A stretch of 64,000 bases of DNA from Bacillus massiliigorillae (GTDB lineage Bacteria; Bacillota; Bacilli; Bacillales; DSM-1321). Positions 16,408 through 25,671 of the stretch are shown here, piece after piece. Position 1 is the stretch's first letter; every line of letters begins with the position of its first letter. A program made the translations under genes and the position numbers. A model generated the notes under the pieces. That model was not told the DNA's origin, made no database searches, and was given only the letters and a program-made list of their open reading frames with translations. The stretch covers positions 1,109,050 through 1,173,049 of the forward strand of contig NZ_HG428741.1 in the NCBI RefSeq assembly GCF_000380245.2. Direction: 5' to 3'.

Positions 16408-17517
16408 ATGAAAATTAAACAGGTTATTTTACGACATCTTAAAATGGATTTAATAGCGCCTTTTACAACTAGTTTTGGCACTTTCGTAGATAAAGAGTTT
16501 ATTTTAGTAGAAGTGAAGAATGAAGATGGTTTATCTGGGTGGGCTGAATCGGTAGCTTTTGCAGCACCTTGGTATAACGAAGAAACAATTAAAACAAATT
16601 GGACAATGTTAGAAGACTTCTTAATTCCAATAGTACTTGATAAGGAAATTAACCACCCTAGTGAAGTGAATGATCTCTTCAGCCATATACGTAAAAATAA
16701 TATGGCTAAATCAGCGATTGAAGGCGCAATTTGGGATTTATACGCGAAAGAGAATAATCAACCCTTAGGTGTAGCACTAGGAGGTAAGCTGAATAAAATC
16801 GATGTTGGTATTAGTATCGGAATCCAAAAAACAGTTCCAGATTTATTGAAGAAAATCGAAAATGGTCTGAAAGATGGGTATAAACGTATTAAAATTAAAA
16901 TTCAACCAGGCTGGGATGTTGACGTTATTCGTGAAGTACGAAAACATTATCCCGATGTTCCAATTATGGCGGATGCAAATTCTGCGTATCGTTTGAAAGA
17001 TATCGAGTTGCTTAAACAGTTAGATCAATTTAACTTAATGATGATTGAACAACCGTTATCATCGGATGATATTGTGGATCATGCGACATTACAAAAACAA
17101 TTAAAAACGCCTATTTGTTTAGATGAAAGTATTCATTCTGTAGAAGATGCCCGTAAAGCTCTTGAACTAGGAAGCTGTAAAATTATTAATATTAAAATTG
17201 GGCGTGTAGGTGGATTAACTGAAGCGAAAAAGATTCATAATCTTTGTGAAGACAACAATATTCCTGTATGGTGCGGTGGCATGTTAGAATCAGGTGTTGG
17301 TCGTGCACATAATATTGCATTAACAACATTAAGTAATTTTACAATGCCGGGTGATACAGCAGCATCAGCAAACTATTGGCATAAAGATTTAATTGAACCT
17401 GAAGTGACTGTAGAAGATGGAGTGATTACTGTTCCAACCTCAGCTGGCATTGGTTATGAAGTGAATTACCGTACTGTTGATGAGTTTACAACGTATAGCA
17501 AAAAATATACGAAATAG
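16408..17517 (+). CDS. N-acyl(succinyl)amino-acid racemase, MenC/NSAR family
   Basis: A 369-residue enolase-superfamily enzyme. The catalytic pair is visible: the K-x-K motif (Lys162, Lys164) and Lys263 on the opposite face. Metal ligands are Asp189 (ADANSAY), Glu214 (IEQPL) and Asp239 (LDES). These features fit both o-succinylbenzoate synthase and N-succinylamino-acid racemase, and many members do both. There are no menaquinone genes here, while a GNAT and an M20 hydrolase are adjacent, so racemisation of N-succinylamino acids is the better call. GAAGGAG precedes the ATG. Confidence 0.86.
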   Translation: MKIKQVILRHLKMDLIAPFTTSFGTFVDKEFILVEVKNEDGLSGWAESVAFAAPWYNEETIKTNWTMLEDFLIPIVLDKEINHPSEVNDLFSHIRKNNMAKSAIEGAIWDLYAKENNQPLGVALGGKLNKIDVGISIGIQKTVPDLLKKIENGLKDGYKRIKIKIQPGWDVDVIREVRKHYPDVPIMADANSAYRLKDIELLKQLDQFNLMMIEQPLSSDDIVDHATLQKQLKTPICLDESIHSVEDARKALELGSCKIINIKIGRVGGLTEAKKIHNLCEDNNIPVWCGGMLESGVGRAHNIALTTLSNFTMPGDTAASANYWHKDLIEPEVTVEDGVITVPTSAGIGYEVNYRTVDEFTTYSKKYTK

Positions 17518-17538
17518 TACAAATGATAGATTGATGCC

Positions 17539-17567
17539 TATTGGAAACCTATTTTAGGTTTCCAATA
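17539..17567 (+). terminator. Hairpin after the racemase gene
   Basis: TATTGGAAACCT (17539-17550) pairs perfectly with AGGTTTCCAATA (17556-17567). There is no strong T run directly after it, so it may terminate weakly or protect the 3' end. Confidence 0.6.
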
Positions 17568-17647
17568 GACTCAAAAAAGACTAAAATCTCTTATTTTTAG
17601 TTTAAAAATTCAGAATTATTACACAAAACAGAAATTAGGTGACGTCT

Positions 17648-18727
17648 ATGAAAAACAGCATAAATTTAGCTGGGGCATATATTGGTATTCTTGTAGGAGC
17701 AGGGTTTGCTTCAGGGCAAGAAGTACTACAATTTTTTACGCATTTTGGTATTTATAGTATTATTGGTGTTATTTTAGCAACGGTATTATTTTCATTCTTA
17801 GGCATGCAAATTGTACAACTGGGAAGTGATCTTCAAACAGTATCTCATAAAAAAGTAATCTATCACATTTGTGGACGTTATCTTGGATTAGCAGTAGATG
17901 TACTAATTACGTTCTTCTTATTTGGTGTTACTGTTGTTATGATTGCAGGTTCTGGATCTATCTTTCAACAACAATTTGGTATTCCATCTATGGTAGGGTG
18001 CATCGTGATGACAGTTATTACAATTGTCACTTTATTATTGGACATTAAAAAAATTATTTCGATCATCAGTTTAGTTACACCGTTCTTATTAGTTATTATG
18101 GTTATTCTTGCAGCATATTCTTTCTTTACTATGGATTATAGTTTTGCTGATATTCAAAAATATGCGAAGGCCAGCCAAGCAGCAGCTTCAAATTGGGTAA
18201 TGGGTTCTCTACTATATGTTTCATATAATATTGCAGCTGGAATTGCCATGTTAGCGGTAATGGGTGGAACATTTAAAAATAAAAAAGAAGCTGGATGGGG
18301 AGGTATTCTTGGTGGTATTGGACTAGGTGTATTATTATTTTTAATTAATATTGGTATGCTTTCTGATATGCCAGGTATTCAAGGTGTAGATTTACCAACA
18401 CTATACCTAGCAAATGAAATTTCTCCAATTCTAGGTACAATTCTTTCAATCGTTTTACTAGGTATGGTCTATAACACAGCGGTTGGTATGCTTTATGCGT
18501 TTACTGCTCGATTCGTACCAGCTGAAACAAAAGCATTTAAAGGCTCGGTTGTAGTAGTTGGTATTCTTGCATTTTTAGCTAGCTTTGTTGGATTTATTAC
18601 TCTTGTAGGGAAAGTTTATCCTGTAACAGGCTATCTTGGTTTTGTTGTTATTATAGCCGTAATTGTTTCATGGTTTCGTAGGAAAAAAACAGTTGGGATT
18701 GCGAATGAAGAAATGGTGAAGAGTTGA
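17648..18727 (+). CDS. YkvI-family membrane transporter
   Basis: A 359-residue integral membrane protein with about ten hydrophobic segments. The first helix contains GAYIGILVGAGFASGQEVLQFF, with the broken-helix Gly pattern seen in LeuT-fold transporters and in the YkvI family. I start at ATG 17648, five bases after AGGTGA, not at GTG 17639 which overlaps the ribosome site. The position after the D-to-L amino-acid genes suggests it moves an amino acid or a derivative. The substrate is unknown. Confidence 0.78.
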   Translation: MKNSINLAGAYIGILVGAGFASGQEVLQFFTHFGIYSIIGVILATVLFSFLGMQIVQLGSDLQTVSHKKVIYHICGRYLGLAVDVLITFFLFGVTVVMIAGSGSIFQQQFGIPSMVGCIVMTVITIVTLLLDIKKIISIISLVTPFLLVIMVILAAYSFFTMDYSFADIQKYAKASQAAASNWVMGSLLYVSYNIAAGIAMLAVMGGTFKNKKEAGWGGILGGIGLGVLLFLINIGMLSDMPGIQGVDLPTLYLANEISPILGTILSIVLLGMVYNTAVGMLYAFTARFVPAETKAFKGSVVVVGILAFLASFVGFITLVGKVYPVTGYLGFVVIIAVIVSWFRRKKTVGIANEEMVKS

Positions 18728-18783
18728 TAATAAATAATAACAGTTTTAAGAAAGTGAATAATCTTGTAAACTAATAAATTAGT

Positions 18784-18818
18784 AGCCGCATTTTTATAAT
18801 TAGAAAATGCGGCTTTTA
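18784..18818 (+). terminator. Terminator after the YkvI-like gene
   Basis: AGCCGCATTTT (18784-18794) pairs with AAAATGCGGCT (18804-18814), followed by TTT. The remaining sequence to 18996 is AT-rich with no clear site beyond a ribosome site (AAGGGGG) for the next gene. Confidence 0.85.
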
Positions 18819-18996
18819 ATATGGAAAATCAATAATAGTTATCTAGAAAAGGTTTTTATTTTGATTAAGTATATGGATTTTAAAAGGATAATAATTAACT
18901 AACTTATATGTTATACTCAAAATTACAAATATTCACAGTTTGTATAGTGTAAATATTTAAGGCTAGTTTTTATAATATGAAAGGGGGAAATACTAG

Positions 18997-20364
18997 ATGA
19001 ACTTTACAAAAAAACATATTCTTAAACAAGAACATCTTATACAGGCACTCGAACAGTCTTTTGAAGGTTTATTATTATCTGATATTGAAGGTCGGGTATT
19101 TTATGCTAATAGGGCAGTAGAGCAAATTTCTGGGTTCTCCAAAAAAGATATTGTTGGAAAGACACCTATGGAAATGGAAGAAGATGGACTCATTGTTAGT
19201 CAATCGATGAAAGTAGTAAAGAAAGACCCCCTAACCATCTCACAAATGTTAAGTACTGGGCGGGAAGTATTTATAACAAGTAAACCAGTATTTGACTATG
19301 ACGGAAAAATTATATGTTACATAGCAAATTACCGTGAACTATCAACATTGAATGAATTACATAAAGAACATCATAATCAATTGGATATAAATTATACAGA
19401 GTTGCAGCAATTAAGGGCACAATTATTAAAAACTGACAATTGGATCGGAAATTCATATAAAACCAAAATATTAAAAGAAAAGGTAACGAAAGTGGCTAAA
19501 ACGGAGGCAATTGTGCTAATTGTTGGAGAATCAGGAGTGGGAAAAGAGGTTATTTCAAAAAATATCCATAAAATAAGTGATAGAAAAAATGCTCCTTATA
19601 TTCAAATTAACTGTGGCGCTATTCCTGAATCATTAATAGAAGCTGAGTTGTTTGGTTATGAAAAGGGTGCTTTTACAGGTGCTTCTTCAGCAAAGCCGGG
19701 ATTACTTGAAGTTGCCAATGGAGGTACTATCCTGCTAGATGAAATAGGGGAAATGCCACTGCATCTCCAAGTAAAATTATTAAGAGTGATTCAAACAAAA
19801 GAGATTACAAGAGTTGGAAGTACAAAAGTCAAAAAGTTAGATGTACGTTTTTTGGCTGCAACCAACCGTGATTTAAAAGAATTGGTTCAACAAGGAAAAT
19901 TTAGAGAAGACTTATATTATCGTTTAAATGTTATCCCCATCCCCATACCTTCATTAAGAGAAAGAAAAGAAGATATTCTTACCTTGAGCTATCATTTTTT
20001 AACAAAGTTTAATGCGAAATACACTAAAAATAAACGCCTTTCTGAGGAATCTCAAAGATTAATTGTGAATTATAAGTGGCCAGGAAATGTCCGCCAATTG
20101 GAAAATACGATTGAACATTTAGTGATATTAACTGAAACGGATGAGATTTTGCCAATAGATCTTCCAAAAGAAATTACAAAAATTTCTTTTTATGATTTTA
20201 TGAATGAGATTATTCCCTTAAAAGTATTAAGAGAAGAAAACGAAATCAAAATGATAAACATGGCTTTAAGTCGATTTAAGTCTATACGTGAAGCAGCAAA
20301 GCATCTTGATGTTGATCATTCAACACTAGTTAAAAAGATAAAAAAATACGAAATCGATTATTAG
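18997..20364 (+). CDS. PAS-domain sigma-54 enhancer-binding activator
   Basis: A 455-residue sigma-54-dependent activator. It has a PAS sensor (about residues 12-118), a coiled linker (about 120-145), and an AAA+ domain (about 148-375) with Walker A GESGVGKE (177-184), the sigma-54 contact loop GAFTGA (224-229), Walker B GGTILLDEIGE and the arginine-finger region. A C-terminal Fis-type helix-turn-helix (IREAAKHLDVDHSTLVKKIKKY) completes it. A -24/-12 promoter follows within 140 bases, so it very likely controls the acyl-CoA operon downstream. The PAS ligand is unknown. Confidence 0.92.
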   Translation: MNFTKKHILKQEHLIQALEQSFEGLLLSDIEGRVFYANRAVEQISGFSKKDIVGKTPMEMEEDGLIVSQSMKVVKKDPLTISQMLSTGREVFITSKPVFDYDGKIICYIANYRELSTLNELHKEHHNQLDINYTELQQLRAQLLKTDNWIGNSYKTKILKEKVTKVAKTEAIVLIVGESGVGKEVISKNIHKISDRKNAPYIQINCGAIPESLIEAELFGYEKGAFTGASSAKPGLLEVANGGTILLDEIGEMPLHLQVKLLRVIQTKEITRVGSTKVKKLDVRFLAATNRDLKELVQQGKFREDLYYRLNVIPIPIPSLRERKEDILTLSYHFLTKFNAKYTKNKRLSEESQRLIVNYKWPGNVRQLENTIEHLVILTETDEILPIDLPKEITKISFYDFMNEIIPLKVLREENEIKMINMALSRFKSIREAAKHLDVDHSTLVKKIKKYEIDY

Positions 20365-20445
20365 TGGTGAAATATTTCACCACTTTTTTTAATGCAATAC
20401 AAGGTTGGTGATTTTTTTCTATTGAAATGGTGAAAAATATCAACA
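20363..20445 (+). promoter_or_regulatory. Palindromes upstream of the sigma-54 promoter: likely activator sites, one also a terminator
   Basis: Positions 20363-20384 are a perfect 22-bp palindrome with core TGGTGAAATATTTCACCA, followed by a run of T, so it can also terminate the activator gene. A degenerate copy, TGGTGAAAAATATCAACA, lies at 20428-20445. The two are centred about 123 and 60 bases before the -24 element, the usual place for enhancer sites. A further half-site TTGGTGA is at 20405. Confidence 0.6.
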
Positions 20446-20493
20446 TTTTATTATTCATATGCTTAAAAAACTAATATTTTATGGTTATTTAAG

Positions 20494-20512
20494 TTGGCAT
20501 GATTTCTGCAAT
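20494..20512 (+). promoter_or_regulatory. Sigma-54 (-24/-12) promoter of the acyl-CoA operon
   Basis: TTGGCATGATTTCTGCAA has GG at 20496-20497 and GC at 20508-20509, separated by exactly 10 bases. The consensus is TGGCACG-N4-TTGCW. Confidence 0.8.
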
Positions 20513-20552
20513 ACTTTTATGTATATAAGATTTTTTTGATTGGAGGAGGATG

Positions 20553-21329
20553 ATGAATCAATACAAGAATTTAATAGTTGAAATGATAAATTCAAAAGTT
20601 GTGGTCTTGAAAGTAAATCGTCCTCAAGCTAGAAATGCACTAGATACGAATTTGATTATGGAACTGTCAGAAGCGGTTGCCAAGGTAAATGCCATGGAGG
20701 AAATAGCAGTTGTTATTTTAACTGGTGTAGAAAAAGTATTTATTGCAGGGGTTGATATAAAAGATTTAATTGGAATCTCTGTTTCACAAGCTTTCCAAAT
20801 AGCTAGCAAAATGAAAGCACTTCGAAATGAAATCATACATTCTTCTAAGCTATTCATTGCTGCAATAAATGGATATTGCCTTGGAGGAGGTTTAGAGCTA
20901 GCGCTAGTTTGCGATATTCGTATTGCTCAAACAAATGCTAAGTTTGGTCTTCCTGAAATTAATCTTGGAATTATCCCTGGTGGTGGTGGAGTTTCACTCC
21001 TATCGGAAATTGTAGGTTCGGCTATGGCTAGAAAAATGATTTTTACTGGAGAAATTTTTTCTGCGCATAAAGCGATGGAAGTCAAAATTATTAGCGATAT
21101 TTTTGAACATGTTTTAGAGGAAGGGGTCTTACTAGCACAATCTTTGTCATTAAAAAGTCAAACTGCTATTGCTGCAGCTAAAAGAGTGATGAATAGCGGT
21201 GTTTTACAGGGAAATGAAGTGTATCTCGAGAAAGAACTTTATGAGTTTTCATTTCTATTTGATTATCCAGATTCTGTAGAAGGTATGGGTGCTTTTTTAG
21301 AAAAAAGAAAGCCTAGTTTTAAAAACTAG
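20553..21329 (+). CDS. Enoyl-CoA hydratase/isomerase family protein
   Basis: A 258-residue crotonase-fold protein. The first oxyanion-hole region is FIAGVDIKDL; the second is YCLGGGLELALVCDIRIA, followed by the catalytic-Glu segment FGLPEINLGIIPGGGG. The usual GAGGTQRL after this is GGGGVSLL, a small departure. It is the first gene behind the sigma-54 promoter. I start at ATG 20553, since GGAGGAGG runs up to ATG 20550. It probably hydrates a trans-2-enoyl-CoA, with chain length unknown. Confidence 0.86.
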   Translation: MNQYKNLIVEMINSKVVVLKVNRPQARNALDTNLIMELSEAVAKVNAMEEIAVVILTGVEKVFIAGVDIKDLIGISVSQAFQIASKMKALRNEIIHSSKLFIAAINGYCLGGGLELALVCDIRIAQTNAKFGLPEINLGIIPGGGGVSLLSEIVGSAMARKMIFTGEIFSAHKAMEVKIISDIFEHVLEEGVLLAQSLSLKSQTAIAAAKRVMNSGVLQGNEVYLEKELYEFSFLFDYPDSVEGMGAFLEKRKPSFKN

Positions 21330-21387
21330 AAAATCGTCTTTAAAGATTTTTGGATAGGATTTTACATAATGGAATGGAGGAATCGCA

Positions 21388-22530
21388 TTGTTATTAACTA
21401 AACAGCAAGACATGATTGTAAATACTGCAAAAAAGATTGCGAAAAAACATATCGCTCCTTTTGCAAAAGATGTTGATGAGAAGGGAGAAACACCTTGGGG
21501 AAATCTAAAAATATTAGCAAACAACGGCTTTTTTGGTATTCATGTACCGGAAGAATACGGGGGAGCTGGGGCTGATATGGTAAGTCATGTTGCGGTTGTG
21601 GAAGAAATTGCTGCAGCTTGTGCATCAACTTCTGTTTCATTATCAACACAGGCGTTAACCATCGCTCCATTTCTTATTGCTGGAACAGAAGAACAAAAAA
21701 GGAAATACGTTACACCGATGGCTACTGGACAAGTTCTTGGTTCATTTGGAATTACAGAGTCTAGAGCGGGTTCTGATGTTTCAGGAATAAAGACTACTGC
21801 AGTTAAAGAAGGAGATTCTTATGTATTAAATGGTCATAAAATATTCATTACAAATGCAGGAGAGTCAGATATTTATGTCTTTGTTACAAGAACCTCTAAG
21901 GAACGTACTAGAGGTATATCACTTTTCGTTATAGAAAAAGGTACACCAGGCCTTATTTTTGGTAAAAAAGAAGAAAAAATGGGCATCAGAGGATCAGTAA
22001 CGAGAGAAATTTATTTAGAAAATGTAATTGTACACGAGAGTAATAGAATTGGAGAGGAGGGAGAAGGATTTAAAATATTAATGAATGTTTTTAATGAAAC
22101 GAGACCAGTGGTTGGTGCTCAAGCTACTGGAATTGCTAGAGGGGCATTTGAATATTGTTTGAATTATGTAATGGAGAGAAAGCAATTCGATAAAACTCTT
22201 CATCAATTTCAAATGGTTCAATCAATGTTAGCGGATATGGCGATGAAAGTTGAAGCTTCTAGATTATTAGTTTTAAAAGCTGCGATGATGTTAGATAACG
22301 AAGATCCAAATATTATTGCAAATGCATCAATGGCAAAATGCTTTGCATCAGATGTTGCGATGGAGGTTACAACAAATGCTGTTCAACTATTAGGGGGTAA
22401 TGGTTATATAAAAGACTATCCTGTAGAACGAATGATGAGGGATGCAAAAATAACTCAAATTTACGAAGGAACAAATCAGATTCAGAGAGTAATTATCGCT
22501 AATCAATTAATAGCTAAAGGAATTAATTAA
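21388..22530 (+). CDS. Acyl-CoA dehydrogenase
   Basis: A 380-residue FAD enzyme of normal family length. It has the flavin-binding block FGITESRAGSDVSGIKTTAV, the second signature QLLGGNGYIKDYPVERMMRDAKITQIYEGTN and the catalytic base Glu360 in IYEG. It oxidises acyl-CoA to 2-enoyl-CoA with electrons going to ETF. Sequence features fit the short/branched-chain subgroup. The start is TTG 21388, seven bases after ATGGAGG. It lies between the enoyl-CoA hydratase and a Liv-type binding protein. Confidence 0.92.
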   Translation: MLLTKQQDMIVNTAKKIAKKHIAPFAKDVDEKGETPWGNLKILANNGFFGIHVPEEYGGAGADMVSHVAVVEEIAAACASTSVSLSTQALTIAPFLIAGTEEQKRKYVTPMATGQVLGSFGITESRAGSDVSGIKTTAVKEGDSYVLNGHKIFITNAGESDIYVFVTRTSKERTRGISLFVIEKGTPGLIFGKKEEKMGIRGSVTREIYLENVIVHESNRIGEEGEGFKILMNVFNETRPVVGAQATGIARGAFEYCLNYVMERKQFDKTLHQFQMVQSMLADMAMKVEASRLLVLKAAMMLDNEDPNIIANASMAKCFASDVAMEVTTNAVQLLGGNGYIKDYPVERMMRDAKITQIYEGTNQIQRVIIANQLIAKGIN

Positions 22531-22547
22531 TCGAAGGGGGTTAAAAA

Positions 22548-23777
22548 ATGAAAAAATTATTCGTAATTTTACTGGCTACGATGGTAATCATTCTAACGGC
22601 TTGTAGTTCAAATAGTACTAGTGGTGAGAGTAAGTCAGAAGGGAAAATTGAAATTGGGGCACTATTTCCGCTTTCAGGAGATTTAGCTTTACTTGGAGAA
22701 GAAAGTTTCCGTGGAGTTGAAATAGCAGTCGAAGAAGTGAATAAGGCTGGAGGTATTGATGGTAAAAAGGTTAAGTTGGTAAAGGGTGATGCTCTTGATC
22801 CTGATGCAGCGCAAGCAGAGGCTACTCGATTAATTAATAAGGAGGATATCAAAACGATTGTTGGATCATTTTCTAGTGGTATTTCGTTTGCCTCAAGTGA
22901 AGTAGCGGAAAGAAATGGTGTGCTATTTTGGGAGTTAGGTGCTGTTGCAGATTCTATTACTGATCGAAAGTATCAAAATGTTTTACGAACAAATCCCCCT
23001 GCATCATATTTCTCAAAAGTTAATATTGATTTTATTAAAGAAGTAGTGGCTGAAAAACTAGGAAAAAAACCTGGTGATTTAAAAGTAGCTATTGCTCATG
23101 AAGATTCTTCTTATGGAACTACAATTGCAGAGGAAGCAAAGAAGCTTGCTAAAAAAGCTGGAATTAATATCATAACTGTTCAAGGATATAGTTCTGGTTC
23201 AAATGATTTAAGTTCGGTTGTCTTAAATCTAAAAAAAGCTCAGCCAGATGTCTTGATAGCAGTTTCATATTTAAACGATGCTGTTCTTTTAGCTCGACAA
23301 AGTGAAGAGCTTGGTTTTAAAGTTCCAGTATTTATTGGTAATGGTGGTGGGCATACGATGACAGATTTTAAAGATGCTGTTGGTGAGATGGCAAATGGCA
23401 TTTTTGATATTGATTTCCCACAATATAATATCAATCGTGAATTTACTCCGGGAATGGATGAATTTCTAGATTTATACAAGAAAAAATACGGTCAGGAACC
23501 ACGCTCAGGACATTCTATTGCTAACTATATGGGGATGAAAGTAGTACTTGACGTAATAAAAGAAGTGGGAGAAGTTGATCCAGTAAAATTGAAGGAAGCC
23601 GCATTAAAATATAAAGCAGAACCAGGAACGTTAGCAACAGGTTGGGGAGTTGATTTTGATTCGAAAACAGGACAAAACAAGAAAGGTCAACCTTATCTTC
23701 ATCAATGGATTGATGGAAAACTACTCACAGTTTGGCCAGAAAAAGTAGCAGTTCAAGAGCCGCAAATCAATAAATAG
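22548..23777 (+). CDS. Liv-type ABC transporter substrate-binding lipoprotein 1
   Basis: A 409-residue periplasmic-binding-fold lipoprotein with lipobox LTAC and the family start IGALFPLSGDLALLGEE. It is closely similar to two further proteins at 29536-30762 and 30805-32037, but this copy lies in a different transcription unit, among acyl-CoA genes and without its own permease. It presumably feeds the LivHMGF transporter at 32.1-35.4 kb. Proteins of this class bind branched amino acids, amides, urea or small aromatic or carboxylic acids; the ligand here is unknown. Confidence 0.9.
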   Translation: MKKLFVILLATMVIILTACSSNSTSGESKSEGKIEIGALFPLSGDLALLGEESFRGVEIAVEEVNKAGGIDGKKVKLVKGDALDPDAAQAEATRLINKEDIKTIVGSFSSGISFASSEVAERNGVLFWELGAVADSITDRKYQNVLRTNPPASYFSKVNIDFIKEVVAEKLGKKPGDLKVAIAHEDSSYGTTIAEEAKKLAKKAGINIITVQGYSSGSNDLSSVVLNLKKAQPDVLIAVSYLNDAVLLARQSEELGFKVPVFIGNGGGHTMTDFKDAVGEMANGIFDIDFPQYNINREFTPGMDEFLDLYKKKYGQEPRSGHSIANYMGMKVVLDVIKEVGEVDPVKLKEAALKYKAEPGTLATGWGVDFDSKTGQNKKGQPYLHQWIDGKLLTVWPEKVAVQEPQINK

Positions 23778-23836
23778 CTTTCCTTAGAGGGTACGATATA
23801 ATGTGTGGTTACTTTATAATTTTATGAAATATAGAA

Positions 23837-23879
23837 GGCGTCTCAGATGTGATTACTAATCGCTTTTGGGACAGCCTCT
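23837..23879 (+). terminator. Imperfect hairpin within the acyl-CoA operon
   Basis: GGCGTCTCA and TGGGACAGCC pair with one wobble and a bulge, and an inner GTGATTA/TAATCGC extends the stem. It lies in the 168-base gap between the binding-protein and 3-hydroxyacyl-CoA dehydrogenase genes. It may reduce read-through; a T run is lacking. Confidence 0.45.
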
Positions 23880-23945
23880 ATTAGTTTAACGTGTAAATTA
23901 TTTTTAAAACTCTAATAAAGAGAATTGATAGGGAGATGAGTAAAG

Positions 23946-24785
23946 TTGAAGATATGTGTCATTGGTGGAGGGCTAATGGGCTCTGGAATTGGTCAAGTTG
24001 CAGCACAAGTTGGAATGGATGTAACAATCATTGACGTAACGAAGGAATCACTTGAACAATCCAAACAGCGAATAGAAGCTTCTTTAAATCGTTTTCTTAA
24101 AAAAAATATTTTTGACAATCCGGATGATGTGCTTTCTAATGTTTCATTTTCTGTTGAATGGGACGCACTAGAATTAGCAGATGTCATCATTGAAGCAGTA
24201 CCAGAAAAAATGCAACTTAAAAAGGAAATATTTAAAAAGATTGATCTGCTAGCGAAGAAAGATAGTTTAATTGCTACTAATACTTCATGTTTATCTGTTA
24301 CAGAGATTGCAAGTGTTACCTCGAGACCAGATAAAGTAATTGGAATGCACTTTTTTAGTCCGGTACCGATGATGGCTTTATTAGAGATTGTGAAAGGGTA
24401 CAAGACCTCACCAGAAACGTTGGAAGCTGCTAAAGTAGTTGGTGAAAAACTTGGAAAAAAAATGATTGTTGCGGAAAAAGATTTTCCTGGCTTCTTAATG
24501 AATAGAATTTGGCTACCAATGGTGAACGAAGCATGCTTTGCGGTAATGGAAGGTGTCGGTTCTCCCGAAGAAATTGATCAAGGCTTTAAAGATGGTTATG
24601 GGCATACGATGGGGCCGTTAAAAACGATTGATATGGCTGGATTGGATATTACGTTATGGGCATTAGAAGCTCTGTATGAAGGTTTTGGCGATTCTAAGTA
24701 TCGGCCTTGTCCACTATTGAAGAAGATGGTAGAGGCTGGAGATTTAGGGACAAAAACAGGACAGGGATTTTATTCATACAATTAA
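23946..24785 (+). CDS. 3-hydroxyacyl-CoA dehydrogenase
   Basis: A 279-residue protein of the HBD/FadB2 type. The NAD-binding loop is GGGLMGSGIGQVAAQ (about residues 7-21), the catalytic His lies in GMHFFSPVPMM, and the C-terminal dimer domain includes FPGFLMNRIWLPMVNEA and GPLKTIDMAGLD. It oxidises 3-hydroxyacyl-CoA to 3-ketoacyl-CoA. The start is TTG 23946 after GGGAGATGAG. With the hydratase and dehydrogenase it gives three of the four beta-oxidation steps; no thiolase gene is seen in this operon. Confidence 0.92.
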   Translation: MKICVIGGGLMGSGIGQVAAQVGMDVTIIDVTKESLEQSKQRIEASLNRFLKKNIFDNPDDVLSNVSFSVEWDALELADVIIEAVPEKMQLKKEIFKKIDLLAKKDSLIATNTSCLSVTEIASVTSRPDKVIGMHFFSPVPMMALLEIVKGYKTSPETLEAAKVVGEKLGKKMIVAEKDFPGFLMNRIWLPMVNEACFAVMEGVGSPEEIDQGFKDGYGHTMGPLKTIDMAGLDITLWALEALYEGFGDSKYRPCPLLKKMVEAGDLGTKTGQGFYSYN

Positions 24786-24798
24786 GGGGGGATGTATT

Positions 24799-25575
24799 AT
24801 GGAAAATGTTCTTTGTTTTGAAATAATAGAGAAAGTAGCTGTATTGGAGATTAATCGACCACCTTACAATCCATTAAATCAGGCTATTTTTCAAGAGATG
24901 ACGAGAATAGTAGAGGGGTTATATGGAAACGAAGAAGTAAATGTATTGATTATAAAAGGAGCAGGAGAAAAGGCTTTTTCAGCTGGAGCTGACATTAACC
25001 AATTTATCTCTAAAATAGGGAAAGAAGATATTGCACTAACGATTGGTTATCATCAGGCGTTTGAACTTTTAACTAAACTCCCGATACCAGTGATTGCCGC
25101 TTTGAAAGGTCATGTGCTAGGGGGGGGGTTAGAGCTGGCTCTTGCTTGTGATTTTAGAATTTGTGATGAAAACACTAAGATGGGACTACCAGAGGTTAAT
25201 TTAGGTATCTTTCCAGGGGCAGGAGGGACGCAACGCCTTCCTAGATTAATTGGTCGATCAAAAGCAATGGAGATGATGATGTTTGGAACATCAATTCATG
25301 CAGAGGAAGCGAAACAGTATGGACTAGTTAACCAAGTTGTACCTAATGGAACAGTAGAAGAAGAAGTAATGAAATGGGCTAATCTGCTTAAGGAGAAACC
25401 TAGACTTGCATTGAAAAATATAAAAAAGACCATTAATCATGGCATTGATCTTCCTTTAACAGAAGGCATTCGTTATGAGATGGAAAAATTCGGAGAAATG
25501 TTCGTTAGCATGGATGCTAAAGAGGGAGTCAATGCATTTTTAGAAAAAAGAAAACCTGATTTCATTGGCAAATAG
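24799..25575 (+). CDS. Enoyl-CoA hydratase
   Basis: A 258-residue crotonase-family enzyme. AFSAGADINQF forms the first part of the oxyanion hole, GHVLGGGLELALACDFRI the second, and MGLPEVNLGIFPGAGGTQRLPRLIG holds the catalytic glutamate and the classical GAGGTQRL. It is closer to the standard hydratase than the paralogue at 20553. AAGGGGGGATG precedes the ATG, and it follows the 3-hydroxyacyl-CoA dehydrogenase by 13 bases. Confidence 0.9.
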   Translation: MENVLCFEIIEKVAVLEINRPPYNPLNQAIFQEMTRIVEGLYGNEEVNVLIIKGAGEKAFSAGADINQFISKIGKEDIALTIGYHQAFELLTKLPIPVIAALKGHVLGGGLELALACDFRICDENTKMGLPEVNLGIFPGAGGTQRLPRLIGRSKAMEMMMFGTSIHAEEAKQYGLVNQVVPNGTVEEEVMKWANLLKEKPRLALKNIKKTINHGIDLPLTEGIRYEMEKFGEMFVSMDAKEGVNAFLEKRKPDFIGK

Positions 25576-25671
25576 ATGTGCATGGAGAAAATTTAATTAA
25601 TATTAAAATGATTTGGTTAGTCTTTGTATTAAAGGAAATAACCAAATTTAATGATGGTGAAGGAGGTATGA

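Noticed and set aside
23837..23879. Inverted repeat similar in outline to the hairpin at 10968-11000, considered as a mobile repeat (MITE-like)
   Set aside because: Only the outer GGCGTC/GACAGCC ends agree, inner sequences differ and there are no target duplications; both are better seen as ordinary gene-end hairpins.
23993..24403. 136-codon minus-strand ORF inside the 3-hydroxyacyl-CoA dehydrogenase gene
   Set aside because: Opposite a well-conserved enzyme, no ribosome site, no recognisable domain.
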